The notes: generated from the letters alone by a model not told the origin. A stretch of DNA of 64,000 nt from Tipula vernalis (GCA_958295665.1 OY282558.1:331177106-331241105); one strand, 5' to 3'; shown: positions 44,625 to 56,950, counted from the first letter of the stretch. Program-made: numbers and translations.

Positions 44625-45936
44625 CAGGGTGGCTGAGACCAAATGTTACTAACTTCACTCTGCTGTCATTTGTGTAGTTGTCATTTTCGCGCATTAATTT
44701 TTTGACAGATTGAAGTTTGGTTAGTTGTTTATATGTGGTCAATAAATAATTGTTCTAAATTAATATCTTAATAAAAAAATCGTAATGGAATTCAAACGTA
44801 ATAGTGTAATTGCACTGTATTTGGGTGGAAATTCACAAACAGCAATAGTTCGTCAGCTCCAGCATTTGAATGTGAATAAAATGTTTGTGTATCGAACCAT
44901 AACTCGATACAACGAAACTGGTAGCATCGCTAAACGCAACAGAGGCGGTCCTAAAAAGACAGCAACATCAAAAGAAATGATACGAAAGGTGAAGAAACGA
45001 ATCCAACGAAATCCTCGTCAAAGTGCCAATCAATTAGCCGCACGTCTACATGTTTCACGATACAGCATTCAAACCATATTGAAAAATGAACTACACTTGA
45101 AGCCCTACAAGATACAAAAAGTTCAAGATCTTACGGAGGCACAAAAAAAAGTTAGGCTTGAAAGAACACGAGCACTGAAGGCCTTGGCCGAACGTGATGA
45201 GATTCCAAAAATTGTCTTTTCTGATGAGAAAATTTTCACCATTCAACAGCATGTGAATAAACAAAATGATCGTGTTTGGTTAGAGGACAAGTCCAACGAT
45301 AATTTGGACACAAGAGTTGCCATGCGCAAGCAATCACCAGCTTATGTTATGGTTTGGGCTGCAGTTACTGCAGATGGACGCACTCCTCTGGTTTTCATCG
45401 AACATGGAGTCAAGGTAAACCAAGAGATGTACCGCCAAAAGATCCTAAACGATGCTTTGCTACCTTGGGCACGTAAACACTTTGGTACGAACCGTTGGAC
45501 ATTCCAACAGGACTCGGCACCGTCACACAAAGCTCGAGCGACACAGCAATTTTTACAAAATTGCGTTCCGCGGCTGATTTCGTCGAAAGAATGGCCACCA
45601 TATTCACCAGACTTGAATCCCATGGATTTCTCCATATGGTCCATTTTGGAGAGTAAGGTGTCCACTAAAAAATACGAAAGTGTTGATGCATTGAAGTCAG
45701 CTCTTGTTCGAGAATGGAATAAAATTCCGCAAGCCCACGTTCGGTCAGCATACAATGCTTTCTATGGAAGACTGAATCAAATAATCAAAGCCAAAGGAGG
45801 TCATATCGAGCAGTAACATGTTTTTCATAAAATGTAATATGTTTTCAACATATTCCACGAAATTTCAATAAAAAATAATCAAAATTAAAAAAATTACAGC
45901 GTTTTCATTTGGTAACACTTGGTCTCAGCCACCCTG
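44625..45936 (+). mobile_element. Tc1/mariner transposon, complete, apparently intact
   Basis: Terminal inverted repeats CAGGGTGGCTGAGACCAA (left) and its inverse (right, TTGGTCTCAGCCACCCTG), with TGTTAC following inside both. Flanked by TA at 44623-44624 and 45937-45938, the standard TA duplication. Total 1312 bp with a single uninterrupted transposase at 44785-45816. It lies next to the Penelope 3' end. Confidence 0.9.
44785..45816 (+). CDS. Tc1/mariner transposase, DD37D
   Basis: 343 residues, the usual length for the superfamily, catalysing cut-and-paste transposition in the nucleus by binding the TIRs. The N-terminus has paired helix-turn-helix regions (about residues 1-110; IVRQLQHLNVN, ANQLAARLHVSRYSIQTIL) with a GRPR-like link (RNRGGPKK). 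The catalytic triad is SDEKIF (D147), QQDSAPSH (D243) and SPDLNPMDF (D281), 37 residues between the last two, i.e. DD37D as in the maT-type branch. The start ATG at 44785 is the first in frame. No stops or frameshifts, unlike every other transposon protein here, so the copy may be recent or still active. Family assignment beyond DD37D is inference. Confidence 0.9.
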   Translation: MEFKRNSVIALYLGGNSQTAIVRQLQHLNVNKMFVYRTITRYNETGSIAKRNRGGPKKTATSKEMIRKVKKRIQRNPRQSANQLAARLHVSRYSIQTILKNELHLKPYKIQKVQDLTEAQKKVRLERTRALKALAERDEIPKIVFSDEKIFTIQQHVNKQNDRVWLEDKSNDNLDTRVAMRKQSPAYVMVWAAVTADGRTPLVFIEHGVKVNQEMYRQKILNDALLPWARKHFGTNRWTFQQDSAPSHKARATQQFLQNCVPRLISSKEWPPYSPDLNPMDFSIWSILESKVSTKKYESVDALKSALVREWNKIPQAHVRSAYNAFYGRLNQIIKAKGGHIEQ

Positions 45937-45938
45937 TA

Positions 45939-47869
45939 TTTAACACCTTTATCATTCAAAAGTCATAAAAAAATCATGAAACGGTTACCTTAAGCTGTAA
46001 GACTTATACATAACTAAATCCCAGAAACAAAATTTCGGTAAATTAAATGCTTCGATTTATTACAAATATAAACCAATACAACTTATTATTTGATTTGGTT
46101 TACCCGTCACTTTACAACCACAGCTGTAATTACTCTAATCGATCGTTTAGCACAACTATTTCAAAAATAACCACATAGTTTATAAATATTTATTAAACCG
46201 ACTAAAACACTAAATTTATTTGCCCTCTATTTCGTAATACACTATAACGTCAATATTCTGTACAAAGATAAACGTTTCTCAAGACAAATAGATTGAATTA
46301 TCATTTGATTTAATTCATGTATAAACATATGTAAGTCACATATAGTAGCATACGAGCCGCAAAACAATTTGATCAAACAAACATTAATTTTTATTAACTG
46401 TGGTTAACTGGAACGCGTGTATTTATGCTTAATGGATTTACAGAAAAGATAAAAAAATGCTCAATTAAATTTTTTAAGCAATAGTGTAGCACAAAAAATA
46501 ATAAACAAAACACAATTTTAACAACTCATATTGCACACAAACACTGTACCTTATAGACAGTTTCATAACACCAAATGGTACCCTATATAGATGGCCGGAA
46601 GTTCTATTTTTTACTTGTTGTACACGTTTTTTAATTTAATTTTAATGCAGATTTAAAATTCAAATTTCTTCGATTGTCTTCTTTTAAGAGGTTATCATTA
46701 AAAACACTTAATAACATTAATTAAAACTTCCGATAACACATACACAGGCACACACACGGACATTAAAAAATTAACTATTATTTAATCACATAGTAGTTAC
46801 GCGCGAATTTATATTTATGGAGGTCGATCGAACATATGGGAAAGACTAACACGAAAATTACAAAAAAAAAGAAAAATTATTCTAAATGTGTACAATCTCA
46901 CTATATACAGAAGAACATAACAAGTACAACATAACACATAACTTACATTTAATTAAAATATTTGTAGCTACAATAGTAGAGAGATTCTGATCTTCTTATT
47001 CACTTAAAAAAAAAAATAAAATCTTAACTGTGATGAACTACTCGTATGTATACATGTATGTATTAATAAATTATCTTATTCGTTATAATTTTAGATGTTA
47101 TTCTTCGTTCCTCATTTGTTTCTCATCTGCATTAGATATGATTTATGCTGAAATTTGCATGAGATTGACATTTTTCCCAGTAAAACGCATGGTGATAAGA
47201 AGAGAGACACTAAACAACACTCATAAAGAATTAAAAACAATCTTTCGCCACCCACATTACTATAATCTTGAATACTAATTGAAGTTTACGTATAAATGCG
47301 GAGTATACATTAAATGTTCGTTAATTTTGTTTTACTCACCTAGGTAAATATTTTATAAGATCAGTTTCTTCTTTTTATTAGTAATTTGATTTCTACCAAT
47401 ACATCGTTTACTTGTAGGTATAATCGCTTACCCCCTTGAATTATTAATATTTCATAATTCTATTATTAAATGACGCAATTGCCAAAATATATACATAAAT
47501 ATAAAAAACATTTGGTACGGTTGTAGTTTATAGAGCGCTATAGTGTGTAGTTTATCCAAAATGTGGTAAATTATCAAAGTATCTTTATTTGATGAAAAAA
47601 CTATAACTGGATAAAACAACTCCCGATATTCAAACACGTATTTTCATAAATTCTTTTTTTTTTTTTTTTGAATCTTCCTTTTCCATAAGATTTTAAAATT
47701 AAAAATGAAGTTTTCTTTTTCCAGAAATTCCATTTACTTCCGTCTAAAAAGATCAAAGCATTGAAACCCTGTCAAAAATAACCAAAAATTTGGTTCACCC
47801 AAAACGCCTGGTTAAATAAATATTAAGTAATTTTTTATACATATATAAGGATATGGTCAGGATTAATGG
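45939..47869. other. AT-rich intergenic sequence, no gene
   Basis: Only short incidental ORFs (47030-47278, 47452-47637). No inverted repeats or arrays of note. Confidence 0.45.
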
Positions 47870-48015
47870 TAAGGATGGTATGATAGTATGAAGATATGAT
47901 GGTATGGTCGCATGATGGTATGACGGTATGGTTTAAGAAGATATGAAAGTATGATGATATAATGGTATGGTGGTATGATTTATGAGGTATCATGCTATGA
48001 TGGTATGATGCTTTA
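47870..48015. repeat. TATGATGGTATGG minisatellite
   Basis: Roughly 11-14 bp degenerate units (GATGGTATGACGGTATGG, AGATATGA, GATTTATGA) in tandem. Confidence 0.65.
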
Positions 48016-48042
48016 ATGGCCTCTGTGATGTTAGCCCAAAAT

Positions 48043-48829
48043 TTTTTCCCGAAAAATGGACATATGTGAAGTTATCCCAGGTTTTCATCCCAGTAAATAA
48101 AAAAACTTGAATCAGGCAACCCTAGAAAATTTAAAGCCATATTTAATATTATGTGAAGTTAGCCCAGCCCAGGATTTTCTTAAAATTAGATTAAATTCCG
48201 AAAAAAATAAAATAACTGTTAGTTTATTTTGCCGCTAATAAAAATGTCTCGGATTAGTAATTAGTATTTTTGAGATGGGGGTGCCCTTAGCTTAGTTGAG
48301 AAAACATGTCATGAAAATCGCATTGTTCCAAGTGCCCGAAATATAGCCATGGGCTGAGAAGTTTCATTCATTTTTATATTTCGATATAAATATTCGTCTG
48401 GTTTGAAAAAACTAAAAATGCCTCGTGTAAGTGATTATCAGTTTTGAGATGGGCATACCAAAATCTTTTATCGTATTCTTTTAAGTGACCGAAATATAGC
48501 CATGGACTGAGAAGTTTCATTCATTTTTATATTTCGATACAAATATTCGTCTGGTTTGCAAAAAATGGTCTGCCATGAAATGTTTTCTAAGTTAAGCTAA
48601 TGGTATCAGTGATGATTTAAATTTTATTAATTTGGATGTGGATTTTATTTTGTTGGATATTATGTAATTTCGGTATTTAATCTAATTTTAATAAAATCCT
48701 GGGCTGGGCTAACTTCACATAATATTAAATATGGCTTTAAATTTTCTAGGGTTGCCTGATTCAAGTTTTTTCATTTACTGGGATGAAATCCTGGGATAAC
48801 TTCACATATGTCCATTTTTCTGGAAAAAA
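48043..48829. mobile_element. MITE with about 150-bp arms and an internal duplication
   Basis: Left arm TTTTTTCCCGAAAAATGGAC, ACATATGTGAAGTTATCCCAGG ... TCAGGCAACCCTAG ... TGGGCTAACTTC-type text is mirrored at 48690-48829. Between the arms a unit of about 125 bp occurs twice in tandem (GAAATATAGCCATGG, GAGAAGTTTCATTC, ATTCGTCTGGTTTG). Non-coding. Confidence 0.75.
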
Positions 48830-48893
48830 CAGAACTCAAATCGGAACGATGGGAGCGCCACACGGTGGTTATTCCGGGAACTGTTGAGCAAGG
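48828..48893. mobile_element. Isolated mariner terminal fragment
   Basis: The sequence from CAGAACTCAAATCGG through GCGCCACACGGTGGTTATTC to AAGG matches the end of the mariner at 52394-53303 and is followed by TA. It abuts the MITE at 48043-48829 with no gap. Confidence 0.7.
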
Positions 48894-48967
48894 TAGTATG
48901 TTTGTTAATTTTTGCTTTAGTTTCATACGAAAATAATAGCGATAGTGAAATCAGTCAAAAAATAGTA

Positions 48968-49372
48968 TATTATTCAACGAGCAAATAACGATAGCTGTTA
49001 TTCACGAAGATGAAGTTTACCGACACAAGCCGATAGGTGAGTGTCGTAAGTAAATCATCTGAGTGAATAACAGCCATTATATGCGAGTAGAATACGACAC
49101 TTTGTCCACGATCGATAAAAAATTTGTATTTTATAATGAAATTCTTGAAATAATCCTAAAATAATTTCCGTCGACATTTTGACGTCTCAATTTAATTATA
49201 TTGAAAATGGCAGGAGACTATACTAGATAAAATTTCAGAAATGAATAATTTACTTGGTAATAGTGAATAATGGAAGAACTACTAGATAAACTAGCATTGA
49301 AAAATGGATATCATTATAATTGAAGAAACAAATGTATTATGAGTAGATTATACGTTATTCGTGGACAAATAT
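48968..49372. mobile_element. MITE family A, copy 3
   Basis: Matches 14474-14884: GATAGCTGTTATTCACGAAG, GAATAACAGCCATTATATG, CATTTTGACGTCTCAATTT, GTGAATAATGGAAGAA and TACGTTATTCGTGGACAAAT. The orientation is the same as copy 1. Moderately diverged. Confidence 0.7.
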
Positions 49373-49639
49373 TTTAGTAGTGGTTAATGTAGTGGTTAAT
49401 ACCTCTTTGTGACACATAATGGTTTATCCATTTTTGTTGAAATAAATTTCCAAATTTAATAACAAATTGTTCCATTTGTCTTGTCACATAATTGTTGTGT
49501 TTGTAAATAAGTAAATGAGTTTTAACAATTTTTGTATTAATCGCCAGAAAAAAATATCCAATTTAAATTAATCCTTGGTTTAAGAAATAGTCAATCGGCA
49601 TAATGGACAACAATTTTAAGCAGCTACTCCATGTACTAT

Positions 49640-50105
49640 CGGATCCCTAGTTCAAATATCTAGTAGTAGGTGTTAACAGTCATTGAAACGATTTCAGACG
49701 AAATATCAATTGGTCCTACAGTTTCCAGACTAATTTATTCACCTGGATACTGGTAAGGGGTGCTAATATTCATTTATCGGTTTCAGCTAAAATCTCAATT
49801 GGTACCTGAATTTCCAGACTAATTAATTCCCCTGGAAAGGGGGTAGTTAGTAGGTCAATTGGTATAAAAAGTTTACAGACTAATTTATTCTCCTGGATAG
49901 GGGAGTAGTTCTATCGAAAAATGAATTCAAATCTCTGGCAAGGGGTGATAAGGCCCATTTACCAGTTTCAGTTAAAACCTCAATTGGTATCTAAAGTTTC
50001 CAGATTAATTTATTCCCCTGGTCAGATACTACATGTACTGTCGGAAAGTGAATTCATATCTCTGGCGAGGAGTGCTCATTCCAATTTATCAGTTTCATAT
50101 CCATA
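49640..50105. repeat. Degenerate tandem array, about 120-bp unit
   Basis: Repeated phrases: TTTCCAGACTAATTTATTC, CCCCTGGA, TCAATTGGTA, ATCTCTGGCRAGGRGTG, CATTTATCRGTTTCAG. Three to four diverged units are visible. The ORF at 49921-50133 is only the array in translation. Confidence 0.6.
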
Positions 50106-51005
50106 TTCATCAATAAATATTTTTATTTTTTAATTAGAGTAAAATTGTATAACAGACACAAGCTAAGTAATGAACTTTATTACAAGAAAATTTTTACGCT
50201 AGTCCGTGTAAACAATTATTTGTTTACATTTATTTTTTAAATTGCAAAATTGTGACTTAAATTTATATTGAAAATACGTTGAAGATTACATTAAAAAATT
50301 AAAATACTATTTAACATATTTTATTTAAACTAAATAATCCATTGACCCTTTAATATCTAAGAAAACTACAAATAAAAATGTACTAACTTTTCATATTTTA
50401 TGAGGTTATGTCCATTGTTTTGAAAATTTATTAGCAAGAACGTTTGTAAGTTGTACCGAAAATATAAATTTAATAATAAATTTAGTTGATAAATCAGCTA
50501 GCTATAAATATGTCAAAATTAGCTTTTTATTTCATAGTTTTTCTAGATATTGAAGGGTTATGGATTATATCCTTCTCAAAATACATGACATCAATTTATT
50601 GTAAATTATTATTATTACTTTAAACTTCATATCGTGGCAATTTTTATTTAATTTATCTCAATTTTATTATAGCTGTTTTTAGCAAAACTTCAAAACATTC
50701 TTTTAGCGAAACTGGAGAAATATTTATGAACTAATTTCATAATCTATAATTACATAAATAAATTAAATTAAATTACAGCTTTACTTAAAAACTGTTTTTA
50801 TTATAGATATTATAATATTTTGATTATATAATTGAGATTAAACAATTCAGTTTATTAGATTACACCGTTGTGTAGTAATATCAAATACTAAATATCGTTA
50901 TTTAGTAAAATTATATTATACGGATTCATACCGGTGCACAATACGTACCAACACATGAAAAATTAGTTAGAATCCAATATGATTTGGATTTTCCAATATG
51001 ATTAC
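50106..51005. other. AT-rich spacer, nothing recognised
   Basis: Very AT-rich (many TTTAATT/ATAAAT runs) without ORFs of note or repeats. Confidence 0.45.
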
Positions 51006-52195
51006 GTATTACCAAAGCATTCCTAAGTATACAAGCCATCAGGTTCAGACCAATTTTAAAAGAAGCTTAATTTAAGGGGGATACATTTTACGATTTCCCA
51101 TAAGAACCAAAGTAAAATTAAACATTTTTGATTAAAATTTTATGAATGAAAAATACTCGTAACAGAAAATATTTTTAGGTTTATATTTAAACCAAACCTT
51201 TGGGTATAACATATTTTAAAACCAATAACATAAATTTAGTAATTTGATTAATATAATTAAAATAAAATTGTACAAACTTACTTTTTCTTTGTATATCTAT
51301 GTGAAAAATATACGTAAGATCTTAAGGTCGATCCGCACGATGTGTTTTCAGTTATGTTCTAACAAACGAAAATATGTCAAAAAATACAAGTGTGCACACG
51401 GTCATTAAAAACATTTATGTTTTTCAATATTAATATGGACGGCGATAGATTAATTTATGACCAGGCGACTTTGATTTCTTTAGATTCATGAATACCTACA
51501 ATTAAAATAAAAAAAAAAGCAAAAATTACGGTCAAAACCATGGTTAATGATGACATTTGTTTAATTTTCTGTGGTTATACCTTGTGTAAAAACATACCAA
51601 AATGGATAAAAGTCATTTTCGAAAATTACATATGTGAGGATGTAATCACAAAAGCAAAAACACAACAAGTGGCCATAAAAAATTGTCACAAATGTTGACA
51701 CATTTGTAAAAGTACTTGTAAAAACCCGTCGTGCGGATCTATCTTTACTTACTATTTATCAAAGACTTTAAAATACAATAGACCAGAAATAAACAAACTA
51801 CGCACAACCACTCTTTAACAACAATAAAAACTAAATGTTGTAAGAAAAAAAAGTTTGTTTCTCCTCTTTAGTTTAAACTCTTTGCTATTTATCGACATTT
51901 TTTTATTATAAAAAAAAACACGAACGAAAGGTGTGACGTCATGAGGTTTAAATATGTGTTTGTAATTAAACGGGTTTTAGTAAAACATTAATTAAATACA
52001 TATCTAAAAACAATATTTTCATAATTGATTTTCAAATCATATATTTATCAATTATTCTTCTTGATAACGTAGAAATCAAAATTCATTTTGAAAACGATAT
52101 TAAAACAACATAACTTTTCATATATCATATCCCCCTTATATTAAGTTCGAATTTTATCCTGACGGCTTGTATATCTAGGAATGCTTTGGTATTAC
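51006..52195. mobile_element. Inverted-repeat element, about 1.2 kb
   Basis: Left end TTACCAAAGCATTCCTAAGT, ATACAAGCCATCAGG ... TTAATTTAAGGGGGATA; right end inversely TATCCCCCTTATATTAAG ... CCTGACGGCTTGTATATCTA, GGAATGCTTTGGTATTAC. Arms about 80 bp. No coding sequence. A smaller element is nested at 51324-51746. Confidence 0.65.
51324..51746. mobile_element. Small MITE nested in the 51.0-52.2 kb element
   Basis: AAGGTCGATCCGCACGATG at the left and CGTCGTGCGGATCTATCTT at the right are inverse. It is about 420 bp and AT-rich inside. Confidence 0.55.
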
Positions 52196-52393
52196 TGTGT
52201 AAAAAAGTGTGGAAAACTTCACATCCATAGGATGAGAATTGGAAAAGTTTAATTTATTCTAAAACTTCTACTGCGTCTCAATAAAAATAATCAAAACAAA
52301 TTAAGAACGACCAATGAGACTGAACGCGATTCACGATAATGAAAATAATCGTAAAATGTGGCTATTTGTGTTTAAAACTGCATAATTATAATA

Positions 52394-53303
52394 CCTTGAT
52401 CAACAAGTTCCCGGAATAACCACCGTGTGGCGCTCCCATCGTTCCGATTTGAGTTCTGTTATTTTTGTTAAGTTGGTACATATATTGTTGATAATCCCTC
52501 TAAATCTTAGCGTCATAGCCTGACATTTGCAAAAGACGTAGTCAAGAGTACATCTACTCTGTGTGTGTTGGCGATTTTTCCATTAATTCCTCTCGGCTGC
52601 TGAAACGCGTTCCCCGTAATGGTTTTTTAACTCGATTGAATAGAAAGAAGTCACAGGGAGCCAAATCAGGTGAATTCGGTGGCTGTTGGATGGTATTTGT
52701 TGCATTTTTCGTCAAAAAATTACGAATAATGATGGCACTATGCGGCGGTGCGTTATCATGGTGCAAAATCCACGAGTTTTCTGCCCACAATTCTGGTCTC
52801 TTTCGGCGAATTGCTTAACGCAAACGTCTCATAACGCCCAAATAATACTCTTTGTTTACGGTCTGGCCTTCTGGCAAAAATTCATGATGCACTACACCGT
52901 TGTAATCCATGAAAACCGTGAGCATTGCCTTATTTTTTGACTGAAAACGACGTGGTTTTTTTAGGTGAACGCTATTCACTTGCCTGATGTCTGGATTGCG
53001 TGTCGTACTCATAAACCTACGTCTCGTCTCCAGTAATGATCCTTTTGATGAATATGGGATCGGATTCAGCCTCACAAATCATGTCTAAAATTGTAAATAA
53101 TTTCTAAAATTCTAAATAATCGCCAACACACACAGAGATAGATGTACTCTTGACTACGTAACTTTTGCAAATGTCAAGCTATGACGCTAAGATTTAGAGG
53201 GAATATCAACAACAAATGTACCAACTTAACAAAAAAAACAGAACTTAAATCGGAACGATTGGAGCGCCACACGGTGGTTATTCCGGGAACTTGTTGATCA
53301 AGG
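52394..53303 (-). mobile_element. Internally deleted mariner, 910 bp
   Basis: Ends CCTTGATCAACAAGTTCCCG and inversely CGGGAACTTGTTGATCAAGG, with inverse similarity continuing for about 170 bp (ACCGTGTGGCGCTCC, CTAAATCTTAGCGTCATAG, GAGTACATCTA). Flanking TA at 52392-52393 and 53304-53305. The body contains part of a transposase on the minus strand. Normal mariners are about 1.3 kb, so about a third is missing. Confidence 0.85.
52560..53100 (-). pseudogene. Mariner transposase C-terminal relic
   Basis: Minus-strand text: a frameshifted stretch before KKPRRFQSKNKAMLTVFMDY, NGVVHHEFLPEGQTVNKEYY, LGVMRRLR, a stop, then ILHHDNAPPHSAII (second catalytic Asp) and NSPDLAPCDFFLF (third Asp) with KKPLRGTRFSS. 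The catalytic region is recognisable, with D34D spacing by family. The N-terminal DNA-binding domain and the first Asp block are deleted or out of frame. Cannot make an active enzyme. Confidence 0.8.
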
Positions 53304-53479
53304 TAGTATTTCATTGTTAATATTTTACATGCAGGAAGAGAATGTAGAAAGTTAAAAATTAAAATAAATCATCAAAACGAATTTTCGGTAGAAAATGTAA
53401 CTAAACTCGACTCGAATTTTATTTAATTCACTTTTTTAAGCTGTATGTTTATAATAAAATATTTTTTTTTGGTTTTTTA

Positions 53480-54690
53480 GCTTAAATTCTCTTTATTTTT
53501 TTATAAAAACCCGATGTTTCGAAGCTACATTCCGTCATTCTCAAAGGTACAATTTATAGTATACTAATTTATACTATAATTTCAAAGAAAATTTTTTATA
53601 ACGAATGTTTTTGTAACGTAACTAGAATTGAAATTGAAATTTATAAAAAACTCAATTTAACCGAAAATTAATTTAAGTTATACAATTAAAGTATACAAAT
53701 TTTAAATATAGAAGATCTACAAAATGTTGTCATAATGCTTTGATTCCTGGATATTTAACAAAAAATAAATGCTTTCCAAAATTAATCTTTTATTGAAATT
53801 TTGCTCCTAATCAAGTATTTCAGCATCATCTATAGATAACGAGTGGTTACTTCTAAGTAGATGATTCGATAAAGCGCTGTGTGACGGTTTAAACTCATTC
53901 GTAGATCATAACTATGTTGACGAACCCGTTTATTAAAATTTTGTTTAGAATATTTTAATTTATATATTAAATTTGGTTGTAAGTCTATAGGAATTTTGTC
54001 TTTTAATTTAGTGAATAAAATCATGTCCAAACTTTGAAATGCTCTACCAAGAAGTTGTATATCCAAATTTTGTAAAATAATTTTTTTTTTTTCGGAAAGA
54101 ATTTTAACATACGGGACCGAAATGAAAAGTTTGCGATTATTTTCAACGATTAATTGCTTCAAATTGCTATGTTTGTCGATAGCCTCTCTGATACCTCTAG
54201 TAACTACACTTCTCGGATAACCATTTTGATTTAGAACCTCACCAAATATTTTCAAATTTTCGGCATGAAAATCCTCCTCTGATCTCAAAATTTTTTCAGC
54301 TAACAAGAAAACTGGTTATTTTTGTAAGATAATGGAAGCCAAGAGTTATAATTTAGATACCAATCTGACCAGGTTTTTTTATGATATAAAACTGTCATTT
54401 AACTTCCATCCTCATTACGAATTAACATAGTATCTAGAAAGGCTTAATGACATTGATTTTCAAATTCACATGTAAATTTAATTCGTGAGGCAAAACTATT
54501 AATTGAGTCCAAAAAAATATCAATTTCTAAATTTGCAATATCCGCAATAATATCATCAACGATGATCATCAACGACGGAAAATGTTTTTAACAATAACGG
54601 TTTCAACGTGCTTCATTACTAGGTTTGTCATCGTTGGACTAACTGGCAAGCCCATCAGTGAACTAAACCTAAACTAACCAAAACTAAATT
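53480..54690 (-). pseudogene. Penelope-like element RT relic
   Basis: Read leftward from 54690: GLPVSPTMTNLVMKHVETV, a broken VDDIIADIANLEI (RT catalytic Asp pair), INSFASRIKFTCEFEN, AFLDTMLIRNEDGS and WYLNYNSWLPLSYK with in-frame stops. A 158-codon open part (54306-53830) follows with ILRSEEDFHAENLKIFGEVL, NGYPRSVV, SVPYVKILSEKKKII, LKDKIPIDLQPNLIYKLK and TRVRQHSYDL-like text. The GIY-YIG core expected after YKLK is deleted. The 3' end has a GTAGCTTCGAAACATCGGG text near 53510 similar to the Penelope tail at 44.5 kb. Confidence 0.75.
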
Positions 54691-56821
54691 CAGATACTAC
54701 ATCTAACGATACTAATACATAATTTATTGGTAGTTCCTCAGTAATTACCACCAACCACTAAAATAACCACAATAAAATAATACCTGTACCTAGATTAAAT
54801 TAAAGATTAACTGTCTCCGAAAATAAAATTAGAATATAGCAGCTTCCGTCGAATCCATACCCGCTGCATCGATTGAGATTGGCTGATTATTATTGTAAGC
54901 AACCCAACGTCACTCGGCCAACAATATTCTGTAAGTTTTATGTGGTTTTCAGACCCTCAAAATACCAATATTTTAATAGGCCTCACGGCGATCTTACACA
55001 GTTCTTCAGAGTATCAAACAAATTGATAGCTCAAGGTTTGTTACTGGCAACTCTCAAATGACGTAATGCGCACTGAACTAAGATATACAAATTCCCGAGG
55101 AAGATATCTAATACAAGTTATTTTTGGGCATTTAACTCTTAAACATCAGCTGGGAAGTTTATATGGCAACAATCTTTAATGATGCTGAGGAAAATTTGAT
55201 TAATAATACATACTCAGAGTTTCTCAGAAAATTGAAGTCATATCACCTGGACGAAACGCGTCAGTAAATTTGAAAGCAACATTTTCCTTCTCAACAACAA
55301 TGTTTCAGCAAAAATTTCTAAGGAGTCAAAAATTAAGTAATTTTATAGTGATGAATGCTGCAAATGAGTATTTTTGTATTTTTTGGATCAGCCGAAAATA
55401 TTTTTTTAATAATTTAGAACGAGAAATGCGTGTTTTTTATGCAGAGCTGATAAACAAAAAATACCCGTTAATTATTTATAGTGACGTACATAAATAGTAA
55501 ATATGCCTACAACATTAAGTCTCATAAAAATAAACGAACCATAAGTAAAATTGCTAAATTCGTTTTGACACTTTCAATGATTGTATCCGTGTGAATTGTG
55601 CTGTATCATGTACATAGATGTGTAGACAAATTTGCATAATTGGTAAAGTAATCTTGATATGATCTCCATCATAAATATTAAGTACCGTTTAGTGCAACTG
55701 TATATAAATTAAATTTCTCCAGTAACGTTGAAGAAAATTTTAAGGGTCCGTCTTCATTCATCAACACTAACTTTTGTGCTAGCGCAATGCTCGATAATTC
55801 TAGGTTGAATTGATTCTTGATTCAATATTGCTGCTTACAAAAATCAGTTGGAATGAAACGAGTGAAACGAAAATGTGGGTATAAGCTATTGTGAAATTTT
55901 TGAAAATTGTCAAAATTCAAGTAGGTAGGTAAATAATAATTTTAAATTTTAAAACTCGTAAAACCTTTGGAAGCTGAAAATTCTTGATCCTTACCTGGTT
56001 ATACAATCCTTTGTAATAAGACTTTCGAACCGTATTAGTAAATGCACTTTTACTTTTTTCAAAATTTATTTATTTCCAAGAAGCTTTTCAACAACGATGT
56101 TGCCATTTCAACATTTTTGTCTTTCCAGCAAAGACAAAAAGATTGAAAATGAGGACATCATCGCTGCAAAGCTTCCTGAAATTAAATAAATTTTGGAAGA
56201 AGGAAAAAGTGTTTGTTGTTTTCTTGAAATAAAGTTAAAATATGAGACTTTTTCCAGTTAAGCGAACAATTAGAAGGTTTTCTACTCACGCTCGATATAT
56301 GCTTTCCGAAGCAGTCTATTTTCTATACCTATTTTTAAATTTTGAGCCGCTGCTCATTGGTAAACTCAATTTATTTAAGATGAAACTATGATTTTTAATT
56401 CAATTGGTCAGTGAAAACTTGATATAAAATATATTGTTCATAATCCTCATCAGATCGAAACTGAGTTTGCAGAACTCTTAACAATTTCTCCTCTGCGTAA
56501 AATATTTATCTATTCGTCGATCCGGCTAATTCCCAAATAATTTAATATGTTTGAATTATAAAAATATTTGGCTCTAGCCACTTGACGGCTCTCAATAGCT
56601 TGCTCCGAATACCGAAAATACCGAATAAAAAGAGGAGATCGTATTGGTAAATATTGTAGGTGCTCAGCTTAACGAATGATTTGACACAACATTTTTCTTT
56701 ATATCTGTCAAAGCCAGAATTCAAACTTTTCGATTTCTTATCACTCTTCCAAAGAACTGTAAAATTCATATTTATATTTATCACATTAAACATTGCTTTT
56801 AATCACTTATAGAACCCTCAA
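54691..56821. other. AT-rich intergenic sequence, no gene supported
   Basis: ORFs at 54873-55061 and 55270-55497 (plus) have no recognisable domain. The Penelope 5' region may extend a little into the start of this stretch. Nothing else. Confidence 0.4.
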
Positions 56822-56950
56822 AATGAAAAAACTTTTTAATTTTGACTTACAGGTTTGTATGAATTCCCAACACAACGAACAAACATTTTTGTTCGTTACG
56901 TTGGAAATTCAAACAAACCTGTTAGTCAAAAGTAAAATGTTTTTTCATTG
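56822..56950. repeat. Hairpin MITE, copy 2
   Basis: Close copy of 26002-26153: TTTTGACTTACAGGTTTGTA, TGAATTCCCAACACAACGAA and the inverse TTGGAAATTCAAACAAACCT, GTTAGTCAAAAG around TTTTTGTTCG. Confidence 0.65.

Noticed and set aside
54873..55497. Two plus ORFs as small genes
   Set aside because: Short, AT-driven, no domain, no splice context.
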